Shown in pieces: positions 13,269 through 22,408 of a stretch of 64,000 nt of DNA. Below the pieces are notes generated by a model. It made no database searches. It was given only the letters and a program-made list of their open reading frames with translations, and was not told the DNA's origin. The position numbers and the translations under genes are program-made. The DNA is taken from positions 1 to 64,000 of IMG/VR virus record IMGVR_UViG_3300031963_000042. One strand, 5' to 3'. Within the stretch, counting starts at the first letter, position 1, and the number at the start of each line of letters is the position of its first letter. The stretch is from a virus.

Positions 13269-13721
13269 ATGGATATATTATATTTAGATTTTTTTCGCGA
13301 AAACAACACTGGTGATGGCAACATGTATCATAATCTAAGTGAGCATTGTAATAGATGTGATTGTGAGATTGAATTATATCGTCTAGATATCAATAAATTC
13401 TTTGAACCTAAAGATAACTCATTAACATTTCCTAATGTTGTTTATATAGATAAATTATATTTAGTTTCTGTATATAGTACGCAGTATATGTATCCTGATT
13501 TAAGGGAGGTTCGCTTGTTATCGACTAGGGCACTTGATGAAATAGATTATCTTTGGGCTATTGACACTATAGGTTTTTTTGTTGGTTTGGATCTGCTAAT
13601 TTATCCTCATAAACGGAGCCATTTCAACCCAAAAATAAAATGTGACCCGCTTGGTGATAATATGTATCGGTTCAGATCTAAAAAAGGTTCCTGGGATATA
13701 AAGGTTAATGGTTATAATTAA
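13269..13721 (+). CDS. Family B LRR-like protein, no CxxC (150 aa)
   Basis: Diverged N terminus (MDILYLDFFRENNTGDGNMY) and third turn (LWAIDTIGFF). C terminus as usual (KKGSWDIKVNGYN). Same 11-nt leader. Confidence 0.84.
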   Translation: MDILYLDFFRENNTGDGNMYHNLSEHCNRCDCEIELYRLDINKFFEPKDNSLTFPNVVYIDKLYLVSVYSTQYMYPDLREVRLLSTRALDEIDYLWAIDTIGFFVGLDLLIYPHKRSHFNPKIKCDPLGDNMYRFRSKKGSWDIKVNGYN

Positions 13722-13732
13722 ATTTATAGAAT

Positions 13733-14188
13733 ATGGAAGAGAGACTAATAATAAATTATTTTCACGACGGTAGTCATAATAAAAGCACAGCTTATGCTAA
13801 TTTAAGTTGGCATTGTAATTTTAGTAAAAATGAAATTAAGATATATAGCGGGCCTAACTTTCGCAACTTTGAATGTTACATTAAAGGGTTAACATTCCCT
13901 AATATTGTTTATATTGAATCGTTATTTTTATATGCCAATTCGGATATTAGACGTTCGTTTCCAGATTTGAAAAAAATTGGTGAATTATTGAGTGCAAATC
14001 CTTATGATATTGATGATCTTGGGAACATTGCCAGCGTAGATGTATTTATGGATATGACTGAGATGCTCGATCCAGAGAAAATAAAAAAATTAAAACCGAA
14101 AATAACATGTAAACCGCTTGGTGACAAGATGTTTAGATTCACATCTAGAAAAGGCACCTGGGATATTAAGGTAAATAAATATGATTAA
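13733..14188 (+). CDS. Family B LRR-like protein, no CxxC (151 aa)
   Basis: N terminus MEERLIINYFHDGSHNKSTA. Turns FPNIVYIESL, FPDLKKIGEL, LGNIASVDVF. The conserved His-Cys after the first helix is kept (SWHCNFS). Confidence 0.84.
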   Translation: MEERLIINYFHDGSHNKSTAYANLSWHCNFSKNEIKIYSGPNFRNFECYIKGLTFPNIVYIESLFLYANSDIRRSFPDLKKIGELLSANPYDIDDLGNIASVDVFMDMTEMLDPEKIKKLKPKITCKPLGDKMFRFTSRKGTWDIKVNKYD

Positions 14189-14199
14189 ATTATAAAAAT

Positions 14200-14649
14200 A
14201 TGCAGTTAATTTTTATGGATGATTTTAATTGTAATGGTTGTACATACGAAGATATTTTTAAAAACCTCAGTCAGTATTGCCATTATATTAACGAAGAAAT
14301 TTCGATTTATAAAAGGAGTTATGATAAATATTTAATTTGTGTTTCTAATGAGTTCAAATTTCCTAACGTTGTTTATGTTCAGGATTTGCATGTACTTAGC
14401 TATTGTTCAATACCTGTATCTTTCCCAGATCTTAGGAAGGTCGGCAAGCTTAACATTAGCAAGGAAAAAATAGATCATTTTGGTAAAATAAATGAAATTA
14501 ATAATTTTTCTGGCCTAGATCAATATTTTTATTTTCGTGGTTGGGCTGAAGATGAATACCCATTCAAATGTACCCCGCTTGGTGATGATATGTATAGATT
14601 CACATCTAGAAAAGGCACCTGGGATATTAAGGTTAATAGTTATGATTAA
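14200..14649 (+). CDS. Family B LRR-like protein, CxxC type (149 aa)
   Basis: CxxC present (DFNCNGC). Leader is the variant AATTATAAAAATATG, also found before 15116. Turns FPNVVYVQDL, FPDLRKVGKL, FGKINEINNF. Confidence 0.85.
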   Translation: MQLIFMDDFNCNGCTYEDIFKNLSQYCHYINEEISIYKRSYDKYLICVSNEFKFPNVVYVQDLHVLSYCSIPVSFPDLRKVGKLNISKEKIDHFGKINEINNFSGLDQYFYFRGWAEDEYPFKCTPLGDDMYRFTSRKGTWDIKVNSYD

Positions 14650-14660
14650 ATTTATAGAAT

Positions 14661-15104
14661 ATGGAAGTAATTAATATTAGCGATTTTTATAACCCCAATT
14701 TTATGCATCATCATATTATGGATGTGGTAAGTAGGCATTGTAACAGCCCCTACACTGAAGAAGAGATCGCGATAATATGCGGCGATAATCCGGCATTTGA
14801 ATGCTATTGGGAGGATATGACATATCCTAAGGTCATTTATGTTGACAAATTGCGTGTGCGCGGTAGTGCCAGTCTAAAGATAATTTTCCCCGATTTGGTT
14901 AAGGTTGGTGATTTTACTTGTGATATGCATAAAATTGTTGAATTCGGTAAAATAAGTAGGATTGGCTTCTTTCACGATATGAGTCAGATTCTTAGAAAGA
15001 AGAGACCTATCCCCCCATTAATATGTGAAAAGATTGGCAACAAGTTGTATAATTTCACGTCAACAAAGGGCTCCTGGGATATTATGGTTGATAATTATGA
15101 TTAA
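14661..15104 (+). CDS. Family B LRR-like protein, no CxxC (147 aa)
   Basis: N terminus MEVINISDFYNPNFMHHHIM has a histidine cluster instead of the CxxC. Slightly higher GC than its neighbours. C terminus TKGSWDIMVDNYD. Confidence 0.84.
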   Translation: MEVINISDFYNPNFMHHHIMDVVSRHCNSPYTEEEIAIICGDNPAFECYWEDMTYPKVIYVDKLRVRGSASLKIIFPDLVKVGDFTCDMHKIVEFGKISRIGFFHDMSQILRKKRPIPPLICEKIGNKLYNFTSTKGSWDIMVDNYD

Positions 15105-15115
15105 ATTATAAAAAT

Positions 15116-15577
15116 ATGAAGAATATGGAAACTTTAACCCTTGACGATTTTAATTGTCAAGGTTGTTCTGATAAAGATGTTATGGTTAATCTTAGTAGGC
15201 ATTGTAATCTTACACCTAGTGATGAGATTGCTATATACGGTTCACCAAATTATAAGTATTTGATTTGCAAATACGACTCAATAACGTACCCTAAAGTTGT
15301 TTATGTTGATAAGTTAGACTTAGGTAGAAATGCTACGTTAGTTAACGTGTTGCCTGATATTAAGAAGATTGGAACATTTTGGCCAGACGCTGCTGATACA
15401 GATGATTTTGGGAATATACTGGAAATTGATCTTTTTGCCGGTATGTCTATTTTTTTTGATCCAATGAGAAGAGACTATTTTAATATAGAAACAACATGTG
15501 AACCGCTTGGTAATAAGATGTATCGGTTTACGTCTAAAAAAGGATCCTGGGATATTAAGGTTAATAGACATAATTAA
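15116..15577 (+). CDS. Family B LRR-like protein, CxxC type (153 aa)
   Basis: CxxC present (DFNCQGC). Two starts are possible, ATG 15116 (MKNMETLTLDDF) or 15125 (METLTLDDF), the second matching the family length better. About 101 bp (15210-15310) match 17036-17136 with three differences, while the rest of the two genes is clearly more diverged. Confidence 0.84.
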   Translation: MKNMETLTLDDFNCQGCSDKDVMVNLSRHCNLTPSDEIAIYGSPNYKYLICKYDSITYPKVVYVDKLDLGRNATLVNVLPDIKKIGTFWPDAADTDDFGNILEIDLFAGMSIFFDPMRRDYFNIETTCEPLGNKMYRFTSKKGSWDIKVNRHN

Positions 15578-15588
15578 ATTTAGAGAAT

Positions 15589-16038
15589 ATGAAAGAGATA
15601 ATTTTTGTTGAAGATTTTATTAGTGCTGACCCATCGTTAGAGACTGCTATGGAAAACATAAGTATGCATTGTCATATTACCCCTAGTGATGAGATTTATG
15701 TTAAAAATTCTAAATTTTATTTAGCTTGTTATGATAATAGGGTCACATACCCCAAAGTTACATATGCTGATTGGGTGAAGTTAAACGCCAATGTAAGGTT
15801 AAGTAAAATTTTGCCCGATATTAAAACGATTGGCGTATTTTCGGCAAGTTATGTTGATATAGATGATTTTGGCAAAATAGAGGAAATCAATTATTTTTCG
15901 GGTATGTCTAATTTTTATAGTTCAGATAAAAGAAAACAATTTAACTTAAAAACAAAATGCATACCGCTTGATTATGATTTATATAGATTTAAATCTAAAA
16001 AAGGTTCATGGGATATTAAAGTTAATAAACATAGTTAA
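15589..16038 (+). CDS. Family B LRR-like protein, no CxxC (149 aa)
   Basis: N terminus MKEIIFVEDFISADPSLETA, akin to the 16490 gene. Turns YPKVTYADWV, LPDIKTIGVF, FGKIEEINYF. The LGD turn before the last strand is replaced by LDYDLYRF. Confidence 0.84.
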   Translation: MKEIIFVEDFISADPSLETAMENISMHCHITPSDEIYVKNSKFYLACYDNRVTYPKVTYADWVKLNANVRLSKILPDIKTIGVFSASYVDIDDFGKIEEINYFSGMSNFYSSDKRKQFNLKTKCIPLDYDLYRFKSKKGSWDIKVNKHS

Positions 16039-16049
16039 ATTTAGAGAAT

Positions 16050-16478
16050 ATGGAAATAATATTTGTTGATAGTTTTAAATATGATGGTAGTACGATCTAT
16101 GGTCAATTCATGAATATGAGCAAGCACTGTCATATTACACCTAGTGATGAAATTAAGATATATGGTTCGCTAGATATTTATGATTTGCCTGAGGAAATTA
16201 TTTTCCCTAAAGTTATATATGTTAATGATTTATCGGCGATTAGATCTACTAATACAAGCAAAATTTTACCTGATTTAGTTAAGGTTGGTAGCCTTTTACC
16301 TATTCAAGGTATGACGGATTTTGGTGGGATAAAAGAGGTTGATAATTTTATCGGTATGACTCGTTTTTTTGAAAGTTTTAAAATTCATGATATTATGTGT
16401 GAGAATATTGATGGTAATATTTTTAGGTTTACGACACCTAAAGGCACCTGGGACATAAAGGTAAATAAGTATAATTAA
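16050..16478 (+). CDS. Family B LRR-like protein, no CxxC (142 aa)
   Basis: Shorter member; the loop between the third turn and the last strand is reduced. N terminus MEIIFVDSFKYDGSTIYGQF. C terminus TPKGTWDIKVNKYN. Confidence 0.84.
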   Translation: MEIIFVDSFKYDGSTIYGQFMNMSKHCHITPSDEIKIYGSLDIYDLPEEIIFPKVIYVNDLSAIRSTNTSKILPDLVKVGSLLPIQGMTDFGGIKEVDNFIGMTRFFESFKIHDIMCENIDGNIFRFTTPKGTWDIKVNKYN

Positions 16479-16489
16479 GTTTAGAGAGT

Positions 16490-16945
16490 ATGGAAATAAT
16501 AAATGTTGAAGATTTTATAACTACAAACCCCCCAACCTTAGAGGGTACTATGGAAAACATAAGTGCGCATTGTCACTCTACACCTAGTGATGAGATTGCT
16601 ATTTATGCTGAAAGTTATAAATTTTATTTAGTTGGTTATGATAATAAGGTCACATACCCCAAAGTAACATATGTTAGCGAGTTACACTTAAACAAAAATG
16701 TAAGTTTAAGTAAAATTTTACCCGATCTTAAGAAGGTTGGTTATTTTTCGCCAGATTATTTTGATATAGACGATTTTGGGAAAATACAGGAAATCGATTA
16801 TTTTGCCGGAATGTATCCTTTTCTTGATTCAATGGCAAGAAACCATTTTAATATAAAAACAAAATACAAACCGATTGGTGATAAGATGTTTAGAATCACA
16901 TCTAAAAAAGGTTCCTGGGATATTAAGATTAATGATTATAATTAA
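16490..16945 (+). CDS. Family B LRR-like protein, no CxxC (151 aa)
   Basis: N terminus MEIINVEDFITTNPPTLEGT. Turns YPKVTYVSEL, LPDLKKVGYF, FGKIQEIDYF. Only 5 nt separate it from the next gene, where the leader is shortened to AATAATATG. Confidence 0.84.
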   Translation: MEIINVEDFITTNPPTLEGTMENISAHCHSTPSDEIAIYAESYKFYLVGYDNKVTYPKVTYVSELHLNKNVSLSKILPDLKKVGYFSPDYFDIDDFGKIQEIDYFAGMYPFLDSMARNHFNIKTKYKPIGDKMFRITSKKGSWDIKINDYN

Positions 16946-16950
16946 ATAAT

Positions 16951-17403
16951 ATGGAGATAATATATATTAAAGATTTTGATTGTGATGGTTGTAACTTCAA
17001 TGATGTTATGGATAATATCAGTAGGCATTGTCATATTACACCTAGTGATGAGATTGCTATATACGGTTCACCAAATTATAAGTATTTGATTTGCAATAAC
17101 GACTCAATAACGTTCCCTAAAGTTGTTTATGTTGATATGTTACACCTACTCAGAGACGTCACTTTAGTTAAAGTTTTGCCTGATATTAAGAAGATTAGAA
17201 TATTTTGGCCGAATTCTAGGGATATAGATGATTTTGGTAAAATACAAGAAATCAATAGATTTACAGGCATGTCTAATTTTTTGGATCCAAGTTCGAGAAA
17301 ATTTTTTAATATAAAAACAAGATGCAAAAAGCTTAATGATGATATGTATAGATTCACATCTAAAAAAGGTTCCTGGGATATTAAGATTAATGATTATAAT
17401 TAA
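16951..17403 (+). CDS. Family B LRR-like protein, CxxC type (150 aa)
   Basis: CxxC present (DFDCDGC). Shares a nearly identical central block with the 15116 gene (see there). C-terminal KKGSWDIKINDYN equals that of the gene before it, so its two ends and its centre have different closest relatives. Confidence 0.84.
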   Translation: MEIIYIKDFDCDGCNFNDVMDNISRHCHITPSDEIAIYGSPNYKYLICNNDSITFPKVVYVDMLHLLRDVTLVKVLPDIKKIRIFWPNSRDIDDFGKIQEINRFTGMSNFLDPSSRKFFNIKTRCKKLNDDMYRFTSKKGSWDIKINDYN

Positions 17404-17408
17404 ATAAT

Positions 17409-17867
17409 ATGGAGATAATAAATGTTGGAGATTTTGATTGCGATGGTTGCTCTTACGATGATATTATGATTAATATCAGTAATCATTGTCATAATACCCA
17501 TAATAAAAAAATTGAGATATATGGTTCTAACCCGCATTATTTACATTTGAGATGCACCGATAATTCAATAACATTTCCAAAGGTTATTTACGTTAGTCAT
17601 GTATATTTGTACAATAACGCACAATTAGTGAAAGTTTTACCTAATCTTGAGAAGATTGGTACCTTATGTATTTATGGTAATCTTGATGTAGATGATTTTG
17701 GCGGTATAAAAGAGATTGAATATTATCATGGTATGTCTAAGTATTTTAATCAGAGTTCAAGAGACTATTATGATATACAAACAATATGTGCTCCGATTGG
17801 GTACAAAAAGTATGCGTTTAGATCTAAAAAAGGTTCCTGGAATATTAAGGTAAATAACTTTAGTTAA
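17409..17867 (+). CDS. Family B LRR-like protein, CxxC type (152 aa)
   Basis: CxxC present (DFDCDGC), followed by the THNKKIEIYGS variant otherwise seen only at 12799. Turns FPKVIYVSHV, LPNLEKIGTL, FGGIKEIEYY. Confidence 0.84.
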   Translation: MEIINVGDFDCDGCSYDDIMINISNHCHNTHNKKIEIYGSNPHYLHLRCTDNSITFPKVIYVSHVYLYNNAQLVKVLPNLEKIGTLCIYGNLDVDDFGGIKEIEYYHGMSKYFNQSSRDYYDIQTICAPIGYKKYAFRSKKGSWNIKVNNFS

Positions 17868-17890
17868 AACCCCGTTTAAATTAAATAAGT

Positions 17891-18346
17891 ATGGATAAAA
17901 CTATAATTTATGTAGATGATTTTGTTGGTGAACGTTCACTGTTAGAAAATACTATGTCTAACATAAGTATGCATTGCCATTCTAGTGCTGAAGATATTGA
18001 AATATATAGTAGGGACTATCCCATATATTTGCTCGAAAACGATATAACATTCCCGAATGTTATTTATATCGAGCAGTTAAATATTTACTCTGAAGACCCC
18101 AACATAGGTAAGGCTTTTCCCGATTTAGTAAAGGTTGGTTTTTTTAACCCAAACATTTACATGAAAGATATTGGCAATATACAGGAGATCGATTATTTTC
18201 ACTATTTGAACCACTTTCTTGAGGTTAAAGGGTATGATCATACAACACATGAGGTTAAATTATGGTGCGAAGATCTTGGTGAGGGCCTCTTTAAGTTTAT
18301 CTCTAACGAGGCAACCTGTGTTGTTAAAATAAATGATTATGATTAA
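17891..18346 (+). CDS. Family B LRR-like protein, alternative C terminus (151 aa)
   Basis: No CxxC. The last strand is ISNEATCVVKINDYD rather than the SKKGSWDIKVN form; the next gene has the same alternative end, so the two are a sub-pair. Leader differs (AAATTAAATAAGTATG). Confidence 0.84.
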   Translation: MDKTIIYVDDFVGERSLLENTMSNISMHCHSSAEDIEIYSRDYPIYLLENDITFPNVIYIEQLNIYSEDPNIGKAFPDLVKVGFFNPNIYMKDIGNIQEIDYFHYLNHFLEVKGYDHTTHEVKLWCEDLGEGLFKFISNEATCVVKINDYD

Positions 18347-18357
18347 AATTATTGATT

Positions 18358-18786
18358 ATGTATAAAATATTTGTTAAAGATTTTGATTGTGACGGTTGTT
18401 CTTTCTTAGATATTATGAGTAACGTCAGTTTGTTTTGTAATTCTATTGATGATAAAATTCAGATACATAGTATGAGTATCCCTTCATATGCTAAGGAATA
18501 TAATTTGACATTTCCTAATGTTGTTTATATTGGTGATTTAGATGCTTTTTATACTACCGACTTTTTTAAGATTTTTCCTGATTTGGTAAAAGTTGGTACA
18601 CTTTTGCCTAGTTTCCACCAACTAAATCTTGGGAACATAAAGGAGATTGATTTTTGTAGAAATTTAAAAGATATTAATAGTCGCAGAGATTTATATGTTC
18701 CAAAGTTTAGAGATATTGGTGATGGCTTCTTTATGTTTATCTCTAACGAGGCAACCAGTGTTGTTAAAATAAATGATTACACTTAA
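18358..18786 (+). CDS. Family B LRR-like protein, CxxC type, alternative C terminus (142 aa)
   Basis: Start at ATG 18358 (MYKIFVKDFDCDGCSFLDIM). CxxC present, with the alternative last strand ISNEATSVVKINDYT. Turns FPNVVYIGDL, FPDLVKVGTL, LGNIKEIDFC. Confidence 0.84.
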   Translation: MYKIFVKDFDCDGCSFLDIMSNVSLFCNSIDDKIQIHSMSIPSYAKEYNLTFPNVVYIGDLDAFYTTDFFKIFPDLVKVGTLLPSFHQLNLGNIKEIDFCRNLKDINSRRDLYVPKFRDIGDGFFMFISNEATSVVKINDYT

Positions 18787-18798
18787 AATATATTTATT

Positions 18799-19251
18799 AT
18801 GGAAATAATTTATGTCGATGATTTTTATACTGAAAAAAATGAATATACTAGTCATTATCATGATATGGCTAACATAAGTAATCATTGTAATTCTATTAAT
18901 GATGATTTTATGATATATAGTAGAGGAGAACCTTTGTATACTTTCGGTCAACTTTTAACTTTTCCAAAGGTTGTTTATGTTGAATATTTAAAGGTAGTTA
19001 AAGATAAAAGTCTATTTAAATCTCTGCCTGATTTAAAAAGGGTTGGCAATTTACAGGTGCATTTCTTTATGGAGGATCTTGGCCCTATAAAGGAAATCGA
19101 TAATTTTTTCTCAATGAGTTCATTTCTTAAATTTACAATGATGGATACCTTTCGTAAAGGTGTTATGAGGTGTACCAGCCTGGGTGACAATATGTTTAAG
19201 TTTACATCTAGAAAAGGTTCTTGGGTTATTAAGGTAAACCAATATTCGTAG
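18799..19251 (+). CDS. Family B LRR-like protein, last of subgroup (150 aa)
   Basis: No CxxC. Returns to the SRKGSWVIKVNQYS end. Followed by 130 nt of noncoding DNA with a terminator-like hairpin, so it closes the long operon-like run from 10427. Confidence 0.84.
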   Translation: MEIIYVDDFYTEKNEYTSHYHDMANISNHCNSINDDFMIYSRGEPLYTFGQLLTFPKVVYVEYLKVVKDKSLFKSLPDLKRVGNLQVHFFMEDLGPIKEIDNFFSMSSFLKFTMMDTFRKGVMRCTSLGDNMFKFTSRKGSWVIKVNQYS

Positions 19252-19301
19252 AACTCCCATTCTCCCAATATAACTTAGGTTATTTTCAAAAAACTCGCGA
19301 C

Positions 19302-19324
19302 TTGGGGTTATTACATAACCCCAA
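19302..19324 (+). terminator. Hairpin after the first family B run
   Basis: TTGGGGTTA, 5-nt loop, TAACCCCAA (9 bp), followed by a T-rich stretch (TTTGTTATATTT). Confidence 0.65.
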
Positions 19325-19384
19325 TTTGTTATATTTATAAATGTGTCTTTAATCTCAGCTGGTTAAAATATATAAAAATATAAA

Positions 19385-19810
19385 ATGATAGAAGTTAACT
19401 TAGATTATTTTTTTACTGAAGGCAATCGTCTTCAGGATATGTGGGAAAATTTTAGTGAGTATTGTCATGCTATTGACAGTCCAGTTCATGTTATTGGAGA
19501 GACATCGTTAGATTTAACGGGCGATGAATTAATTTATCCAAATGTCGAATATGTATCGCATCTTTGGGTTATAGATCCAACGAATATATCTGTAATTTTA
19601 CCTGATTTGGTAAAGGTAGGTAGGATATCAGGTCTTGGTCAACTATTGGATATGGGTAATATTAAAGAAGTCAATGTCTTTAAAAATATGTCAAAATATT
19701 CTTCAGATAAAAAACCAGAATTAAAATGCGATCCAGCCGGGAATCATAATTATGTATTTAGTAAAAAAGGATACTATAAAATGGTTAAGATACATAAAAT
19801 ATCTTATTAA
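19385..19810 (+). CDS. Family B LRR-like protein, second subgroup (141 aa)
   Basis: First of a subgroup with shorter proteins that end in a lysine- or tyrosine-containing strand rather than KGSWDIKVN. N terminus MIEVNLDYFFTEGNRLQDMW. Turns YPNVEYVSHL, LPDLVKVGRI, MGNIKEVNVF. The ATAAAATATG context again lacks a Shine-Dalgarno site. Confidence 0.84.
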   Translation: MIEVNLDYFFTEGNRLQDMWENFSEYCHAIDSPVHVIGETSLDLTGDELIYPNVEYVSHLWVIDPTNISVILPDLVKVGRISGLGQLLDMGNIKEVNVFKNMSKYSSDKKPELKCDPAGNHNYVFSKKGYYKMVKIHKISY

Positions 19811-19815
19811 TTGTA

Positions 19816-20241
19816 ATGATAGAGATTTATATTGAATTTTTTTATACCGGAAACCCTTATTCTGGCGAAATATGGGATAATCTTAGCGATTATTGTAGGG
19901 CTGTAGGCCAGCCAATCAATATTTTAGGGGAAGAACCTTTGTATTTGTTTGGCGATGATATTATATTTCCAAATGTTGTATATGTTGATAAAGTCTATGT
20001 TATGGATCCAACAACTATATCCATAGTTTTACCTGATTTAAAAAAAGTTGGTAAATTTCATAGTAATGGATACCCAATAGATATGGGTTATATTGAAGAA
20101 ATTGGTGAATTTGGGAGAGCATCACACTTTAATAAAGCGAGTGCACCATTAAGGTTTGAGCCGCTTGGCGATAATCGGAACTTATTTAGAAATAGGGATT
20201 ATAGTTATTCGCGTGTGATAAAAATAAACAGTGTTTATTAA
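19816..20241 (+). CDS. Family B LRR-like protein (141 aa)
   Basis: Five nt after the previous stop. N terminus MIEIYIEFFYTGNPYSGEIW; the segment VMDPTTISIVLPDLKKVG parallels VIDPTNISVILPDLVKVG of the gene before, so the two are a close pair. Confidence 0.84.
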   Translation: MIEIYIEFFYTGNPYSGEIWDNLSDYCRAVGQPINILGEEPLYLFGDDIIFPNVVYVDKVYVMDPTTISIVLPDLKKVGKFHSNGYPIDMGYIEEIGEFGRASHFNKASAPLRFEPLGDNRNLFRNRDYSYSRVIKINSVY

Positions 20242-20253
20242 AAACATTAATAT

Positions 20254-20676
20254 ATGATAACTATTAACCCTGACTTTTTTATGGCTGAGGATTTAGCTTT
20301 TGTTGCCGTATGGGAAAGAATTAGCCTATATTGCCATAATGTTGATATTCCAATTAGGTTAATTGATGGACAACTTAATAGCATGGGTAATTCGCTTATA
20401 TTTCCAAATGTCGTACATGTTGATAACCTATCAACACCAATGAAAACAAATATTTCTATAGCATTTCCTGATTTAAAAACGGTTCATACTTTATATAGTT
20501 ATGACAAACTATTGGATCTTGGAAATATTGAATATATTGACTGTCTTTATGATACAACCGAATATATGAGGCCAGATTCAAAATTAAAAATGAAACCTAT
20601 TGGTGATAATAAATACAGTTTTAAATCGGAGGGATATTCAAGTGTAGTTAAAATAACCGAAGTTGTTTATTTTTAA
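20254..20676 (+). CDS. Family B LRR-like protein (140 aa)
   Basis: N terminus MITINPDFFMAEDLAFVAVW. Turns FPNVVHVDNL, FPDLKTVHTL, LGNIEYIDCL. Followed by a terminator-like hairpin. Confidence 0.84.
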   Translation: MITINPDFFMAEDLAFVAVWERISLYCHNVDIPIRLIDGQLNSMGNSLIFPNVVHVDNLSTPMKTNISIAFPDLKTVHTLYSYDKLLDLGNIEYIDCLYDTTEYMRPDSKLKMKPIGDNKYSFKSEGYSSVVKITEVVYF

Positions 20677-20704
20677 TACTTCAATAATATTAGGAATATT
20701 CAAA

Positions 20705-20759
20705 AACTCCATTTATATTTGTGGCTTATATTTGCTTCACCTATAAATGGGGTTTTTTT
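20705..20759 (+). terminator. Long-stem terminator with a promoter-like loop
   Basis: AACTCCATTTATA at 20705-20717 pairs with TATAAATGGGGTT at 20742-20754 (13 bp), followed by a T run. The 24-nt loop contains TATATTTG, a match to the host -7 box, 40 nt before the next gene, so one element may both end and start transcription. Confidence 0.6.
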
Positions 20760-20774
20760 ATTAAAAATAAAACT

Positions 20775-21206
20775 ATGATAACTTTAGATGTAAGAGATTT
20801 TTTTAGTGAAAATTATAGTGACATTGCCTATGATTATTATAATGTATGTGACAATATAAGTAAATTTTGTTGTTCTGTTGATGAACCGATACATCTAAAC
20901 GGTCTTTTGCGGGTCCGGACTGAGCCAGCTTTGGTATTTAAAAATATTGTGTTTGTAGATTCCTTAGTATTGGATATATCTATTAGTATTAAGAAAATAT
21001 TTCCTCACCTAAAGAAGGCTAACCAGCTTTGTGCTAGAACTAAAATTCCTGATATTGGGTACATTGATGATATTCACACTTTTTCCTGGTTTGTATATTA
21101 TATGGAAGGGCCTGGGCTGTTAGCCAAAAAGATTTCAGATGAGATTTATCTATTTGAGGATGATGACTATTCAAAAAAAATTAAAGTGACTGAAGTTATT
21201 ATATAA
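20775..21206 (+). CDS. Family B LRR-like protein (143 aa)
   Basis: Start at ATG 20775 (MITLDVRDFFSENYSDIAYD); the frame is open upstream from 20721 but that part overlaps the terminator. Turns FKNIVFVDSL, FPHLKKANQL, IGYIDDIHTF. Confidence 0.83.
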   Translation: MITLDVRDFFSENYSDIAYDYYNVCDNISKFCCSVDEPIHLNGLLRVRTEPALVFKNIVFVDSLVLDISISIKKIFPHLKKANQLCARTKIPDIGYIDDIHTFSWFVYYMEGPGLLAKKISDEIYLFEDDDYSKKIKVTEVII

Positions 21207-21209
21207 TAA

Positions 21210-21509
21210 CTAATATAGATCTTTTAATTCTGGGTTATAGATATTTGCTAAGGCATCTTTGTGCTGTGAGATATCATCCTTAGTTATTTTTCTTCCGAGC
21301 CTTTTTTCAAAACAACTTTTACATAATGTTAATTTGTCATTTCCATATTCTTTCCATAAATCATCATTAACCATAAACATTTTATAGTCGTAATTACCGC
21401 AATCCTGGCAAGTAAATTTTGTTTTTTCATCATTAAATGAGTTTTCCTTACGTGGCCTACCAAAACCCATTATTTGTTTAATCCTATCTATATTCTCGTG
21501 TATGTTCAT
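21210..21509 (-). CDS. Small zinc-ribbon-like protein (99 aa)
   Basis: Two CxxC pairs (CQDC at about 34-37, CKSC at about 63-66) about 26 residues apart are the pattern of a four-cysteine zinc ribbon. Basic stretch RPRK near residue 19. It sits on the opposite strand inside the family B series, with 3 nt between its stop and the preceding gene's stop. It could bind nucleic acid or protein; no closer family is evident. Confidence 0.78.
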   Translation of the reverse strand: MNIHENIDRIKQIMGFGRPRKENSFNDEKTKFTCQDCGNYDYKMFMVNDDLWKEYGNDKLTLCKSCFEKRLGRKITKDDISQHKDALANIYNPELKDLY

Positions 21510-21535
21510 ATTTATAAATATTAAACTAACTAAAA

Positions 21536-21967
21536 ATGTTAAAAATTAGCGTTGTTGATTTTACCACATCACATCATGATCACCCGTATGATGTAGCTGA
21601 GAGAATTAGCCTTTATTGCAACAACATCGATGTTCCGATTTCAATTACTAATAACAGCCTTATGGAAATAAGGTTAGAAGGAAATGAACTTGTATTTCCT
21701 AATGTTGTTTATTTAGAAAGCCTCGTAATTTTAGGTGACACAAATATATCTATAGTATTCCCAGATTTAAAAGAAGTTGGTGAAATGTCAAGCCAAGGTG
21801 AAATACAGGATATGGGTATTATTGATGAGGTTGATTATTTTTATCACGTTGGATACTATATGTACTCAGATGAAGGGTTAAAAATTAACCATTTATCGAA
21901 AAATAAATATCTATTTGAATCAAAAGATTATTCTAGAGTAATTCAAATAAACAAAACTTATCGTTAA
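21536..21967 (+). CDS. Family B LRR-like protein (143 aa)
   Basis: N terminus MLKISVVDFTTSHHDHPYDV. Turns FPNVVYLESL, FPDLKEVGEM, MGIIDEVDYF. Divergent from the zinc-ribbon gene, with 26 nt between their starts that must hold both sets of signals. Confidence 0.83.
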   Translation: MLKISVVDFTTSHHDHPYDVAERISLYCNNIDVPISITNNSLMEIRLEGNELVFPNVVYLESLVILGDTNISIVFPDLKEVGEMSSQGEIQDMGIIDEVDYFYHVGYYMYSDEGLKINHLSKNKYLFESKDYSRVIQINKTYR

Positions 21968-21973
21968 TTTTAT

Positions 21974-22405
21974 ATGATAAACCTTACTTTTGATGATTTT
22001 GCCACAACAAAAACTGAATATGCTCATAATTTTTCTAAAATATTAAGCAGAATAAGCCAGTACTGTAAAAACATAGGGGCCCCTGTAAGTATCGTAGACG
22101 AAAAAAAATTCAAAGCATTTACAACCAAATATAAGTTTCCAAATGTAGTATACATTGAAAAATTTTTCCATACAGAAGGAGGTTCCATATTAAAGACTTT
22201 CCCTGATCTTAAAAAGGTAAACGTATTTTGGGGAGACAGAATTACACCAGATATGGGTGTAATAGATGAGATTGATTATTATTACGATTTAAGAATCGAA
22301 ATAAAAGATCCTCTTATATTAAAAGTTACTGATTTGGGGCAGAACAGATTCATGTTCAAAAATGGTAAATATTCGAAAATAATAAAGATAAACGATTTTA
22401 ACTAA
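21974..22405 (+). CDS. Family B LRR-like protein (143 aa)
   Basis: N terminus MINLTFDDFATTKTEYAHNF. Turns FPNVVYIEKF, FPDLKKVNVF, MGVIDEIDYY. It ends KIIKINDFN, and the next gene starts 3 nt later. Confidence 0.83.
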   Translation: MINLTFDDFATTKTEYAHNFSKILSRISQYCKNIGAPVSIVDEKKFKAFTTKYKFPNVVYIEKFFHTEGGSILKTFPDLKKVNVFWGDRITPDMGVIDEIDYYYDLRIEIKDPLILKVTDLGQNRFMFKNGKYSKIIKINDFN

Positions 22406-22408
22406 AAA

